From NCBI RefSeq assembly GCF_014851395.1, contig NW_024040707.1, positions 13,800,187 through 13,864,186 on the forward strand: a stretch of DNA of 64,000 bases. Reading direction: 5' to 3'. How positions within the stretch are numbered: the stretch's first letter is position 1; the number at the start of each line of letters is the position of its first letter. The DNA is from Micropterus salmoides. Taxonomy: Eukaryota; Chordata; Actinopteri; Centrarchiformes; Centrarchidae. The position numbers and the translations under genes are program-made. The notes beneath the pieces are model-generated. The model did not search any database. It saw only the letters and a program-made list of their open reading frames with translations, and was not told the origin of the DNA. Below, one piece after another: positions 10,966-24,055 of this stretch.

Positions 10966-12905
10966 CTGACATTTGGGATGTTCAGATCATAGTTAGTCTA
11001 AGGTCTTTATTTTATTTGGATCCCTAGCACTTTCTACATATTTTTCTCTGCTAAGAGTTTATGCAGCTTAAACTTTAAATCTTGGAAACACAAAATATTG
11101 CAGGTGGGTTGAACATTTCACCCAGTAGTCAGGTACATATAATGACACACTCTGATCTCAAGGTGATGCTGTAAAATTCAAGTTTGCGTTTCCCCTGTTA
11201 TCTCAAAGTCCAAATTCTGTCATTACTTTAACCTCTTAAGTCGTCTGCGTCTGTTCTTCTCCTCTGAAAATATCAAATGTTGCATTTTTCGCGACTTGCT
11301 TGGATCCCGATCATTGCCGCTCGCGGATATATTTTTATATTTTGAATTGTTACCTGTTGCCTGGATTCTGTGTTTCCTTTCTTATAGCCTAAATAAAAAC
11401 ATTTCCTCAATAAATTAGTGCAAAAAAATAATATTATAAGTTATCATTAGTAATTATAAAAATCACATTAAAAGTATTTATATGGCCTATGATATTTAAT
11501 AATTAAAATGTAGCTCAATGATTTATAGATAGGTATAAGGTTCAGTCTGCCAAATGGCATAACAAGGTAGCCAAAGAAAGTGACACAGTTGATAGAGCTG
11601 TGCATATCTTTTTTTTTTTTTTTTGTGGGTTGATACAAGTAGAGGTCATTGACTGGGAGTGGGTGAAAACATGAAAGATTTCTGAGCTGGGCTAAGCCCC
11701 CTAAATCTTCAAGAGTCTAGGAACGCCCCTGATGGGTGATACGAAGCTTTATCACAGGTTTATCTGGGAGCTCTACCACAGCTAACAGCGGTCCCCACTT
11801 TGCGGTGAATCAAAGCGTCAAACAACTCAGCCTGTTTCCCTTAAGTAAGTAACACTTTTTAACCGACCGTACCAAAAAATCAGACGGACAATATAAAGAT
11901 TTTGACGGTTTATTAACGTTTTGCAGTGTTTTGAACAGCGACACAATCACCTCCATGTTCACGCTCAAAGTCCTCGCTTTTAACTATTTCGCAGGTGGGA
12001 GAGGTCCCTGTGAATCACCGTGCAGCTAAAAACGTAGCCTACAAACTACATTCAGAAGCATATCTACATGACGATTGAAACACTTTTCAGATTTACGTGA
12101 TTTTAAAAGATAACATTACAGACATAGGCAAAGTAATTTGTTGTTGTGATCAACAACTCACGTGTGTGTTACAGCTGGCATGTGGCATGTGGCATCTTGT
12201 AAAAGTGGACTCAGTATCTAAATAGGGTAGAATGGCTACCTGTCTCATGACTTTTAAACTTCACTAACTTCTAAACTGTAAAACATTGACAATTAAAAAT
12301 AAAGGATGTGTTAAAATACTAACTAATCTGTCTGTCATATGACCATGACCATAGCACATGAAACAGTAAACAGAATTAAAAAAAAGAGACCGCTTGAGTG
12401 AATTTACTTAATGTGATTGAAAACAGCTTCTTCTGTAGGCCTATAACTCCGTGAAAAAGTGACATATCCACCTGATTTTTCGCGGTTCTGGTTAGTACTC
12501 TGCACTGTATGTGCTTAGGTATTTTAGATATCAAATCAGACTTGTATGGACTCGGAGAAATTTGCCTTGTTTCATTCGTCCCACATTTCAATCGTCCCAG
12601 CTTTCCCCTAGGCCTATTATGTAGATAAACAAAGTAAATCAGAACGTTCCTGGTTAGCAGTCAATGGATCCTTAAGTCACGTGTACGACACATCTGGGAC
12701 TATCACCAGTTAATCTAGCCACCACTTAAACTGTCACACTGCCACACTGTCTAAATTAGCTGAACAGTCTGGAGAGCGGGTGTGTCGCGATTTTCAATTC
12801 ACTTTTGAATAGGCCTATGAAAAGAAAAAATGATAAATGGACACAAATTCAACGTGATTTCCAACATAACGAACTATGTTTTGAACTATTTGTTTTGTGT
12901 CGAAG

Positions 12906-15900
12906 ATGGAGCTGCCACCTCGTCCAACACTGTTTGACTTCCATGGAGTCTCCATGATCAAATACTTCACTGACAACTGGGACATTTTGCAGAACTTCAA
13001 AGCCAGACCAGATGATATTCTTATAGCTACTTACCCTAAAGCAGGTGGGGGTGTGTGAGTAAGAATATGGAATTGGCATAGTTATACTGTAATGTTAAGT
13101 TGATGAATAGCCTGGATTGATATGTTGCCTATGTTCAGGCTCAATGTACTCATGTGTTTTAATCTCAGGAACCACATGGGTCTCTTACATCCTGGATCTT
13201 CTGTATTTTGGGCAGACATCTCCAGAGCGCCAGGCGTCCATTCCTATTCATGAAAGAGTGCCGTTTCTGGAGAAAAGCGTACCTTCTCAACTCTCAGGTT
13301 GACTCATGGGCCCAATCAGATCTTTACACTGTAAACAAACAAACAGAAAACAACACTGTTGTTTTTCCTCCATAATCCCTTCATTATGTTTGTTGTGTGT
13401 GTATAACCATAGTGAGTCAGATTTATTTTACACTGTAAAATAACACTGTACAATGTCCTGAAAGGGGATTCTGTAGGATCAGCTGATTTGCCTCAGATCA
13501 GTTTGGGTGACAGGATGCTGCTGGATGTGTAAATCAGCAGCTGTTTGCTGTGAAGTCCGCCAAAACAACTTAAAGGGTGATATTGTGTTTTGGCCACTTA
13601 AAGGCAGCAGAATCATTTTGTAAACACAATATTTACATATCAGCTTTTTTCTTAAGTTTATCCTTTTAGCAAACAGTTGTTTATTCGCAGTTGCTGGTGT
13701 GGCGCCGCGCAAGATGGCAGCCTCTGGATTACGCTCCGCAGTGCTTTTTGTGTTTTTGTTTAGTAACTCTGTTTTCTGCCGTCCCTCTCTGGTAAAAGTT
13801 ACCAGAAGAGCTCTTAAACATCGGACTTTCAACTGCTAACACTATTACACCGCTCCTGGTCGAACCTGGAACTTTCCCAGAGTTATTAGTTGGAGGACAG
13901 TTCTGTTTGGGATCCTTCGGAAACTCAGAAGGGGAAGGCGATCCACCTGGCGAATGTCGCTCTCTGGCCAACAAAATGGACAAACTGCTGCTCTTCAACA
14001 GAACTAACTCGGACTTCTGCAGATCTGCCGCCCTCTGTTTTACCGAATCCTGGCTCACACTGCACATCCCGGACAGTGCAATTTTCCGGGTAACGGAGCT
14101 CATGTGTAAAACAAGGGGAGGCAGACTCTGTCTCTACATAAACGAAGGTTGGTGTACAGATGTCACAGTGTTGAAGAAATCATGCAGCCCTCACTGAGAG
14201 ACATTATTCATAAACTGTAAACCTATTCATTCACTGCGGGAGTTTTCCTCTATTGTCCTGGTCGCTGTTTACATTCCACCTCAGGCCTGTGTTAGTGAGG
14301 CGTTACTACACCTGGCCGACCAGATAACTAACGTGGAGGAAAAACACCCAGACTCCGTGCTCATTGTTCTTGGGAACTTCAACAGAGCAAACCTCAGCCA
14401 CGAACTTCCATATTAGTGTCCCACCGGGGACACATAAGCCCCTTTTCCACTGCATAGTACCAGCTTGCCTCGACTCGCCTTTGTTTGGTTTTCCATTGTG
14501 GATAAGTTGTACCTGTACCTGCTTCCAGGTACTTTTTTTTTCGTAACACCTCCGTCGAGGTTTCAAGCGAGCTGAGGCCATACTAAAATGTGACGTGAAA
14601 ACATAGCAGACCGCTGATTGGTCAGAGAGAATCGTCACTATTCACTGCATCATCATTGCGCGTGCCAGACAGAGGCCAGCAACAGAAAGTTTTATATTTT
14701 ACAGTTTTCAAATGTAATTTCATCACTAAATCCACTAAACTCCACTAAATCCACTTTTACAAAAAGTGATGGCGGAACAAAAATGTGCTTGAAAGTTTTC
14801 GGAGTTGAGGACCTCCACAAGTGATGGTGGGGGAAGCCTGCGGCAACCTGCGGGAGGGGCTCCCGAGGCCGGCCAGCCGCCCGCTCACAGAGCACTCTGC
14901 TCCCACCGTCACACAGACCGCTGCAGCAACAACAGCAGAGGAAAATACAGCTGTAAGGTTTTCATACTGCTTGCCTATCTGGATTTACATTCTGAGTAAT
15001 GTTGAAACGTTTTAACTTAAATAAAGAGAAAGCTGTGTGGATCGCTGGTGTGTGTGTGGCATTGAACCTTACGTTGCGGCAGTCTGGTTCATCTTATCCC
15101 AACATACAGGCAGAGACTGAAATCTGCTAAACCTGTTGTAAAGAGTGTGAAAAGATGGAAAAAAACGAGTCAAAGCTGGAGTTACAGGCCTGCTTTGACT
15201 GCACTGACTGGAGTGTTTTTGAGGCTGCAGCCACTGACCTGGACAAACTAACCAACACTGTGGCATCTTACGTCAGCTTTTGTGAAGACGTGTGTGCAGA
15301 ATAAAACCTTCCGCACATACAACAACCAAAAACCCTGGTTCACAGCGAAACTCAGGCAGCTTAGTCAGACCAAAGTGGAGGCCTTCAGAAGTGGGAACAG
15401 AGTCCCGTACAACCAGGCCAGGAACACACTGACTAAAGAGGTCAAAGCAGCAAAGAGATGCTATGTTGAAAAGCTAGGAAACAGCTTCACAGCCAGCGAC
15501 CCTGCATCAGTGTGGAAAGGCCTGTGGACACTCACTAACTACAGGAGACCATCCCCCAACACCGCTGGTACTAAACGACTGGCTGACGAGCTGAATGGTT
15601 TCTATTGTAGGTTTGAGAAGCCCACAGTCATACCTCTCCCCCACACCCACACTTTCTTCAAACAGTCACCTTTCCCCTCTGACACACTGCCACCCCCCCT
15701 CTCTGACCCCTCACCTGCACTCAAGATCTGTGAAGAGGACGTGAGCCACCTCTTCCAAAGGCAGAAGACCAGGAAGGCTCCTGGCCCCGACGGTGTGTCT
15801 CCACCCTGCCTGAAAATCTGTGCAGACCAGCTGGCCCCCATCTTCACACAGATCTTCAACAGATCACTGGAGCTGTGTGAAGTTCCCTCCTGATTCAAAC

Positions 15901-18900
15901 GCTCCACCATCATCCCAGTCCCCAAAAAACCCTCCATCTCTGGACTAAATGACTACAGGCCCATTACCCTGACATCTGTAGTCATGAAGTCCTTTGAAAG
16001 ACTGTTGTTGGCCCATCTGAAGGACATTACAGGCCCCTTGTTGGACCACCTGCAGTTTGCCTACAGGGCTAACAGGTCAGTGGATGATGCAGTCAGCTTG
16101 GGTCTGCATCACATCCTGCAACACCTCGACTCTCCAGGGACATATGCTAGGATCCTGTTCGTGGACTTCAGCGTTCAACACCATCATCCCGGACGTCCTC
16201 AGCACCAAACTCACCCAGCTCACTGTGTCAGCCTCCATCTGTCAGTGGATCACAAACTTCCTGACTGACAGGAGTCAGCAGGTGAGACTGGGGAACATCA
16301 CATCCAGCACCCGGACTATCAGCACTGGCGCCCCCAGGGGTGCGTGCTCTCCCCCCTGCTATTCTTCCTCTACACTAGGGCTGGGGCAATACGTCGACAC
16401 TTCGCTGCATCCGGTGTGGGATTCTCCCGGACAAGCTCCAGCTACAAGACCGCGCCTTTGACCGTCTAAAGTTTGGAGTATTTCAGACAGACACTCAACA
16501 ACGTGCTGCTCCGTGAGCTTTCTGAACTGGAAACAGCTTCACTGCAGCACAGCTGCTTTCCACAAATACGTGAAGCAGCATCAACACATGAAACAAAAGT
16601 ATCCTGGAGCACTTTGTCTAGACGGCGGCACCGCAAATCGTGTTTACTTTCTGTCGCCACACAAGCACGGCACATTATCAGCATGAGGACACGTAGTCCG
16701 TTAAAATGTTTATTGCCTTCATGTTAAAAGTAATATCTGTCCCGCTGCTGTCATGGTAACCAGAGTCATGTAACGATCGGCCGTTTCATATTTTCTGTTT
16801 ATTTAACGGCCACGTATGAGCGAGAAAACAGCTGAAACTAACATCAAAGATGATCTGTGACTCTCTGGACAGTCTGTGAGTCCTTTCAGGTGTTCACTGA
16901 TGCAGAAAAACATTTGATTATCATACTGCATTACTCAGTATTGAAAGTAAAGAAGCCTAATTAATGTCTGTTCTTGTTATTACCACAACACAGCAGTCGT
17001 TAGATTAATCGACTAATCGAAAAAATAATCGTTAGATTAATCGCCCAGCAGGATGCACTTCCTGCGCCAGCTCAGGAAGCTGATCCTGCCTAAGGAGCTT
17101 CTGATCCACTTTTACACAGCCATCATCCAGTCTGTCCTCTGCACCTCCATCACTGTCTGGTTTAGATCTGCCACCAAAAAGGACAGGGACAGACTACAAC
17201 GGACAGTCAGGACTGCAGAAAAAATCATTGGTGCCAACCTGCCCTCCATTCAGGACTTTTCCAGAGTCAGGAAACGGGCAGGAAACATCACTGCAGATCC
17301 ATCTCACCCCGGACACAACCTGTTCCAGCTTCTCCCCTCTGGTAGGCGCTACAGAGCACTGTACGCCAAAACCAACAGACTCAAGAACAGATTCTTGCCA
17401 CAAGTCATCACTCTGATGAACAGCTGACTCTGACTCACAATGTCAGGAACAATTCCTGTGCAATAACCCAGTAACTCTGCCACCTCTTTACTGGCTACCA
17501 CTTACTATATATTCATCATTCTCTATTTCAGAGCTGTTCATATTGTATATTGTGTATTGTACTGTATACCAAATCCACCTACCTCATGTACATAACACCA
17601 CAATAATACTTATTTATTCCAGCGTTCTTTGCACTCATCACACTGTGTACATGTATGCTTGTATGTGCATGTGCACCTGTATATCACATCCACCTCCGAC
17701 ATGTACATAATAATAACAATAATGGTGTAATAAATTTTCCCCTGCATCCTTTGCACTCTGTTCATTGCACTACTGCACTATTTTCTCAGTCTGTCTGTTT
17801 TTGTTCTCTGTGTGCGTGCGTGTATGTATATATAATATATTTTATGTGTGTGTTCTCCATACTGTAGCCTGTTTGATTATTATTGTCTTATTGTATTATT
17901 GTATAAGTAAGCACATCGTGAACATTGTCCAGAGTCAAATTCCTCGTATGTGTACACATACCTGGCAATAAGACTGGCAATAAAAGTGGATTCTGGTTCT
18001 GATTTACACATCCAGCAGTTACAGTCATTCATTTGAAGTGTTTTTGGCCATCTGGTGAAATCAATCCAATATTTACTCTCTTTGCGCTCTGATTTTGGTC
18101 TCTACCAACTCCTGTGGAAATCTAGCTCTAGCTGTTAAATGCTATCACCAGCTAGCTGCTCACTTGGTCTGTCTGCTGTCTGGTGCTGAACAGGTAGAAC
18201 AGTAGGTTTTAAGTTTTTCACTGATAACCGCTTTTTTCTGCAGTCACAAACGTTATGAGAGTGAAACAAAACAGTTACGGGCCGAACAGTAAAACAATGA
18301 GCTGAATTATTACAACGCTGTGTAGTGCCAAGAGGAGCAACTCTCACTAGGTTCATCACCACTAACCCTTTCAAATTGTCATGTTTTACATTAACATTTG
18401 ATTCATTATCATGTAAGTAAAATGTCTCAGAAGTAACGTACTGTACAACTGCTCAGGCTAGGCTCTGGTATGTTAACAAGTCTTTTTGTCTCACTGATGT
18501 TTCTCTTCACAAAGGTAAAGACTTGGCAGACCAGCTTCCCACCACTCCTCGTCTCATTAAAACTCATCTACCAGTCCAGTTTGTGCCCAAGTCCTTCTGG
18601 GAGCAGAACAGCAGGGTAAAGCCATTAGTCTGTGAAATATGTGAGTTATGAACTACTTAATTATGATGCAGATAGTTTATAATTTAGTGTTTTCTCTTTG
18701 CATAGATAGTTTATGTGGCTCGTAATGCAAAGGACAGTGTAGTGTCTTATTTCCACTTTGGCCGCATGAACAGTATCCATCCAGAACCAGGTGACTGGAG
18801 CACGTTTCTAAAGGATTTCATGGAGGGAAAGAGTAAGTTCAAAGTAGTGTTAATGTAAAAAGGAGGCACAATGTCATCTCAACTATAAAATCTCTCCTCA

Positions 18901-21329
18901 TATATTCTTTGGCTTCAGTGGTGTTTGGGTCGTGGTATGACCATGTGAACGGCTGGTGGGAGAAGAAACAGACGTATTCAAACCTTCACTACATGCTGTA
19001 TGAAGACCTGATTGAGGTAAGCTTAGGAGAGTTTGTGTTATGTTCAAGGAAGCTTTGAAAATATTTTTACAAAATTTTATTCATTAAAAGAAAATGCTTT
19101 GTATCAGATCTGGTCATTAACTTTTAGTTGTTACTATAAGTCGCTTTGGATAAAATAGGCGACTAAATGTAATGTTGGTTGCTTGAAAACATGCTGTATA
19201 ATGAAAAGAGCAGTTCAACATTTTGACTTTCTTGTGGAACGTTAGATAAGGTGTATACCATTCTCATGTCTGTATGGTAAATATGAAGGTAGTATTAAGA
19301 ATATGCAGTCATGCATATTCTTAATACTCTCATACAGACATGAGAATGGTACAGAAACAAAAGGAAACACCTTTTGTTTCCAGTCCTTATGTTAATGACC
19401 TTACGCTGGGTCCTCATTGCTGGAGTCACCGCAGCCGAGACTCCAGAAAGTTGCTGCACTCAGTCAAGAAACAGTCTGTCAGGATTTGAGTATGAAGCAC
19501 AAGATTTAGGATCCAAATGCAGACAAAAAACAGGCTTAGAGCAGAGGGTCCAAAGGACCAGGGAAAAAGGAGAAGACAGGCTGATTTAGTTAATGTTCAG
19601 GCAGAAGGGGCTGGTTTATTACTGGTTGGCTGACTGGGGAAACTGAGGTGCAGGTGTGTTGGCAAGTGATGATCGGGTGAAAGGAAGGATAGGAAGGTTC
19701 CTAACTGAGTGAAGTGAACCAGAAGTATTTCAGTGGCAGCCATGATGAGAGCTGGTCAAATTCTCTAAAAGCTAAGGAAAGGTGCCTCAATGCTTCCTTT
19801 CATATCTCCTTTAGCATAGGGTACACCGGACCATCATTTATGAAAGGAAAGGAGAGAATGCCGTCCCACAATTCCTTGCGGCAGCAACATTTAAAGCGAT
19901 GTACGTTCTCAAACAATAAAATCTATTGACCACATTTAGCAAAATCCTAGCAATACAGACGCACATTATGATTCTTGAATAAGACTCTCACAATTTCCTT
20001 ATTTCTTTTGGTTTGTTTTATTTTGGCTTTGCTGTAATCTAATGCTGTTTCAGCACCATTTCATGTTTCGGATTGTTGAAGTAAGCGTTTTATTAGAATT
20101 GTCTACAATAAATAATAAAGGATGTTGATCAAGTTACCATTGGCTATTAAGCCTTTTCTCTCTTATGCCATAACCTGCTAATATGCATATGTCTTGAACT
20201 GTCAACAATTACAGAGAACCCATGTTACTGGTCTTGAAAAATTATCAAAGTGAGGAACGTTGTAGCGTGTAGGCTCACATTATGTATTGCCAGCCTTCAG
20301 CAATATCAGTAATTCATTTTACTTCAGTCACAGATGCCACACCCTCGCCTTAATAAAGGCAATGATCAGGCGGCTTTTTTTACTGGGCTATGGGAAAAAT
20401 CGTATCGGGCAGAGCTGCGCGCAGCGCATATATTTGCTCAGCACTCTCTCACCACAGAGAGAGAAAAAAACAAAAACACACCAAGAAAAACAAGGGACTA
20501 TATAACACAGGTCACAATCACCCACTGCTGCTGCCAAGGCTGTAAAGTGGACAAAAGAGTCAAGGTTCCAGGCCCCTCCTCACTGGTTTTTCCTTAACCA
20601 GACCACACTTGAGGAAAGGACAGAAGGTGTCATGAGTCAATCATAACCAGCAGGGGGAGCATCACTGTTGTATAGAGATGTGTTAATAAGAATAATATAG
20701 CCTTTTAAAGTCTGGATATTGGTCAGAAAGATAACTTTGTATCTTTATTTTATCTGTCACAAGGCTGACCCTGACATTCTTACATTTTCCGCAGGACTGT
20801 GGACAAGAGATAGACTGTCTCTGTTCCTTCCTTGGTTTGTCTCCTTCAGCTGAGGAGAAGGAAAGAGTCACAAATGAAGTGAAATTTGAAAACATGAAAG
20901 CGAACAAAATGACAAATTGTTCTGCTGTCCAAGCTATGAATCACAAAGTGTCTCCTTTCATGAGAAAAGGTACAGTGAAAAAGGTCTTATTTGCTAAGTT
21001 TTTTTCTCTTTACACCATAATCTGCTCAAAACATTAAATGCTGATTGGGGTGCTGATGGAGCAGTGGATAAGATGCATGCCTTTGGTGTGAGAGACCTGC
21101 GTTCAATGCTCCAGAGGCATGTGACCTCTGATATAAAAAACAATTGTAAGTCGCTTTGGATAAAAGCGTCAGCTAAATGAATACATGTAATGATTTTAAA
21201 TCGCCTGCTTCTCCAGGGAAAGTTGGTGACTGGAAGACCCATTTCACTGTGGCTCAGGATGAACAGTTCGATGAGGACTACAAGCAGAAAATGAAGAATC
21301 CTACACTGAAGTTTCGTACTGAAGTTTAA
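12906..21329 (+). CDS. sult1st: Cytosolic sulfotransferase, SULT1 family (copy B)
   Basis: PAPS-dependent sulfonate transfer, as in copy A. Coding exons: 12906-13044, 13169-13297, 18515-18615, 18706-18832, 18919-19016, 20795-20969, 21217-21329; 882 nt, 293 aa, frame open throughout. Lys45, His107, Arg129, Ser137, RKGxxGDW and KxxxTVxxxE are all kept. It is the most divergent copy at the protein level: KSVPSQLS replaces ISTPSRPS at 82-89, Arg202 is Gln, Arg206 is Cys, and 239-248 reads NCSAVQAMNH. Intron 2 is 5.2 kb because it holds a LINE in the same orientation; intron 6 holds a SINE. Upstream and 3' UTR sequence group with copy A, intron 4 with copy D. Whether such a long LINE-bearing intron lowers expression cannot be judged from sequence. 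Confidence 0.94.
14432..15083. mobile_element. MITE-like insertion inside the LINE endonuclease
   Basis: The LINE reading breaks after GTCCCACCGGGGACAC and resumes at about 15085. The insert begins AGCCCCTTTTCCACTGCAT, a terminus shared by a widespread fish DNA-transposon-like family. The other end is not clearly recognisable. No protein of its own. Confidence 0.6.
16376..17048. mobile_element. hAT-like nonautonomous insertion replacing LINE RT core
   Basis: Ends are AGGGCTGGGGCAAT and ATTAATCGCCCAG, roughly complementary. Near the right end GATTAATCGACTAATCG repeats, a signature of hAT-derived MITEs in fish. About 90 residues of the LINE RT, including the catalytic box, are absent across the insertion, so it came with a deletion. 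Target duplication is not clear. Confidence 0.6.
19256..19351. repeat. Imperfect 96-bp hairpin in copy B intron 5
   Basis: Outer arms 19256-19276 and 19331-19351 (21 bp) and inner arms 19291-19307 and 19312-19328 (17 bp) are perfect complements around a 4-base loop. Copies A and C carry only the left arm, with TTAGCTTAGC following it, so the right half is an added inverted copy. Confidence 0.9.
21047..21190 (+). mobile_element. tRNA-derived SINE in copy B intron 6
   Basis: Head GGGGTGCTGATGGAGCAGTG with a box B-like GCGTTCAATGC, tail TGTAAGTCGCTTTGGATAAA then GCGTCAGCTAAATGAATACA. Introns 6 of A, C and D lack it and are continuous at the site (CTGATTGATTTTAAATCG), so it inserted after copy B separated. 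Confidence 0.85.
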
Positions 21330-22144
21330 GTGTTCAGATCCTTTACTTAAGTAAAAGTACTAATACCTCACTGTAAAAATATTATAAAAGAAAAATGTCC
21401 CCAGTGAGTATCACTTTTATATATCTTTAGATTTTTATTACTCATGCATTAATGTAAATTCCGGATTTTAGTGTTGTAGTTGGTTGTTGTTAAACTGTTT
21501 TGCATCAGACTGCAATTAATGACTTTTTTTCCATTATGGATTAATCTGCTGATAATTTTCTCCATTAATCGACGGTAAAAATTTTGAAAATGTGTGAGAA
21601 ATGCTGCCACAATTGTCCAGAGCCCAAAGTGACACCTTCCCAATGCAGCATGGGTCCTATTGAAAACCTGTACCAGTGACTGAAACCTTTCTAGTCTCCT
21701 CGATTTAAGTGCATCTCTTACTACCAAAACAAGAAAGTCAAAGAGGTTGTCACCTTGGTTTACTAAGAAATGTGCCCTTGGCCGTTCTGGCTTCATGCAA
21801 CAAGCCACTTTAACTGTTTAATGCATATTTGTCTACATAGCCTACATACCTCATTCACAGTTGTTATTGAAAATACTAGTTCCAATTTGATAATATTGTA
21901 TTCAGACTGTAATGTTTAACGTTAGCCCACTTTTACCTTCTGGGGAATCCCTCACTTAACACAGCCCAGGCTTGTCTCCTACTATGATTAGTAAATCCGA
22001 AAGCATAACAACCATCCAGCATTATGGCAACGCAAAAAAGTAACAAACTCAGTGTATTACTTGCTTATTGGTTGGCAGGCAGCGGAAAATAACATCTTTT
22101 TGCCCTCCAAGGGAGCGTTTTCCTTGGAATGTGATGTCACGGGA

Positions 22145-23110
22145 AAACTATGAACAATAGGAACACAATTCTAGATTTCTGCACCACCATTAAGACTGCT
22201 GTGGTTTTAGTTACTTAATAAACCGCACTTTGATCCACAGTTTCTTAATAATTATCAACCAATCTCTAACCTTCCATTCTTCTAGCCCACATATTTAACA
22301 CTAATATTTTTGAACATTTTCAATCTGCTTTCTTTTCACCTTTTTACTCCACTGAAACTGTATGAAAGTACCAGGTTTGAAAATGGTCACATTTCTCTGC
22401 TCAAGACTTAAAATAGTGTTAATGTAATGTTTTTTGTGAGGTATAAACTAGCTAATATTTCTTCTTGGTGTATCTTAAAAGAAATATTATGCTAAATTAC
22501 CTAAAAAATACAACTTCAGGTTGCAGGTGATGTTAGCCTCTCTTCCCATTGGCTCACAGACGTGGGGTTCCCAGACGTGATGTCTGCAGTTGGACACTTT
22601 TAGTAATTTTCATTGAAGGGACTAGGCACTGTCTTTGAGTCTGGTATCCAGTTCCTATAATACATCCAAACCCTTTTCATAACAGACATTTCAACTTGTC
22701 AAAGCAGGAAAACAGGTGTAAATAATAACATTAATAATGGCACCATTGGCTCACCTAAACTCAATGCAGCCATCATTAACATTATTAACTGTTCTTATTG
22801 GTCAAAATGTTGTGAAAAGGGTCTATTAATTGAATTGGATGTGTATGTTTAACCTGCTGGTCACAAAGGCAAGGTAACATAGAGCATGTTTTATGCCTGT
22901 AAAAACAGGAGACTAGTGACAAACAGTCAATGAAACCCAAAAGGACAGTGAGAGGTGGATGGTCAATCTGCAACTGTGCCTACTGTATGATAACAGTAGA
23001 GACAGAAGTCGGTTTGCAATGAGAGGGGAAGAAAGGGTAAATATTAACACAAGAAACACAGTGGTAAAGAAAAAACAGCAGTCAGATGATCAGTACTCTG
23101 GACAGAGTAC
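22145..23110 (+). repeat. Segmental duplicate, second copy (pairs with 7788-9285)
   Basis: Carries the same ordered words as the first copy, with more small deletions. The TATAAGAG and ATGGACAAG words of the first copy are here GTAAAGAA and CTCTGGACAGAG. No gene is seen. Confidence 0.8.
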
Positions 23111-23182
23111 CTAAGTTGGTAAACTAAATTTTGCAATGAATAAAATGTCATTGTATTTTGACTGGTTCTGTGTGGTAATGGA

Positions 23183-24055
23183 GGGAAGGTTGGTGACTGA
23201 AAGAACCATTTTTAAAGAGGCGGTATTATGCTTTTTGGCTTTTTCCCTCTCCTTTATTGAGTTATATATCTTTTTTGTGCATGTATTAGGTTTGCAAAGT
23301 GAAAAAGCCTAAAGTCCACCCCAAAGGGAGTTCCCATCTCCCACAGAAAACTCTGCTCTGAACTGCCTGAAAACAACTTGTCTGTAGTCCAGCCTTTACT
23401 TCCCTTTCTTGTGATGTCACAAGAAAATCGCCAAGCGACTAGTCCGACACGCCCTCAAAAACACTGGTGGAAAAACACTGAGCTACAGCACACCTCTCCT
23501 CTCCCTTCCAAACACTAGCTACCCTCCAAGCAGTCAATGGACATAAAGTTGTTACAGTGATGTAGTGACAGAGTTCAGTTAAAACTTTATGGCTGAAAGT
23601 TACTTTTGTTACATATTAATCTCTCACCACTCTGAAACTCTTGCTCCAGTCCATGTTGCCAAGCTGGTCGGCAACATGTAGCCTACAGCTGAATCAATGC
23701 TGTTTACCATCTTTTCTCTGCTTCTGATTGGCTGTTACCGGCCTTTCGCAGACCTGCTCTTCTCTGCTTCTGATTGGCTAGTAGTCCTTAACTAGGAACT
23801 GTGCATGTGCAGCTCCCAACAAAGATCATTTAGAGACAAGATGTCTCACTCCATAGATAAAACGAAGCCTTCAACACAGGGTGAAAAGAGGAGCTGCAGC
23901 AATGTGCAGTATGACAAAAAATATGGTGTTTTTTGAAAATTAATCCATGTAAACCTGTTCTGGTACAACCCCTAAATAGGATTTTGAACCTGAAAATTAG
24001 CATAATACCACCTCTTTAAGAGTTTAATGAAGATGACAAGAAAAAGGTGAAGGTT
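23183..24055 (+). pseudogene. Relic of a fifth sulfotransferase: last exon split by a MITE
   Basis: 23183-23211 matches the start of SULT exon 7 (26 of 28 bases of GGGAAAGTTGGTGACTGG and the bases after it), with the Trp of GDW changed to TGA. After the MITE, about 24020-24053 aligns with the middle of exon 7 (24 of 32 bases by eye; EFNEDDKKKVK against QFEEDYKQKMK). About 20 exon bases between the two pieces are lost. Same strand as the four genes. No other exon of this copy was found in the surrounding 2 kb. Confidence 0.75.
23212..24019. mobile_element. MITE with TTAA-flanked 20-bp terminal inverted repeats
   Basis: Ends read TTAAAGAGGCGGTATTATGC and GCATAATACCACCTCTTTAA, complementary except at one base. 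If TTAA is the target duplication this is a piggyBac-type nonautonomous element; otherwise TTAA belongs to the TIR. The 808-bp interior has no transposase frame. Confidence 0.8.

Larger units (their letters stand above)
13687..18001 (+). mobile_element. L2/Jockey-group LINE in copy B intron 2, inactivated and twice interrupted
   Basis: Target is intact in copy A (TTTATTCGC-like junction versus ..GCTTATTTACACATCC at about 3070-3085), so the insert runs from about 13687 to 18001 and ends in GGATTCTGGTTCTG, the short tandem tail typical of this LINE group, with no poly(A). Parts in order: endonuclease N-terminus (13950-14395, with SLANKMDKL and a GNFNRAN in place of the usual GDFN), insertion, endonuclease end and linker (15085-15600), RT start (15720-16370: KAPGPDGVSPP, AYRANRS, FVDFS), second insertion, thumb and C-terminal part (17050-17425: RTAEKIIGANLP). 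Stops and frameshifts occur, for example TGA at 15892 and a shift near 16172. The YxDD part of the RT is missing. Confidence 0.88.

Noticed and set aside
13479..14103. Minus-strand open frames of 117 and 124 codons
   Set aside because: They lie opposite the LINE endonuclease start and intron repeats, and have no recognisable domain.
14805..15015. GC-rich overlapping short frames near 14.8-15.0 kb
   Set aside because: Inside the MITE-like insert in the LINE; several overlapping frames with no homology.
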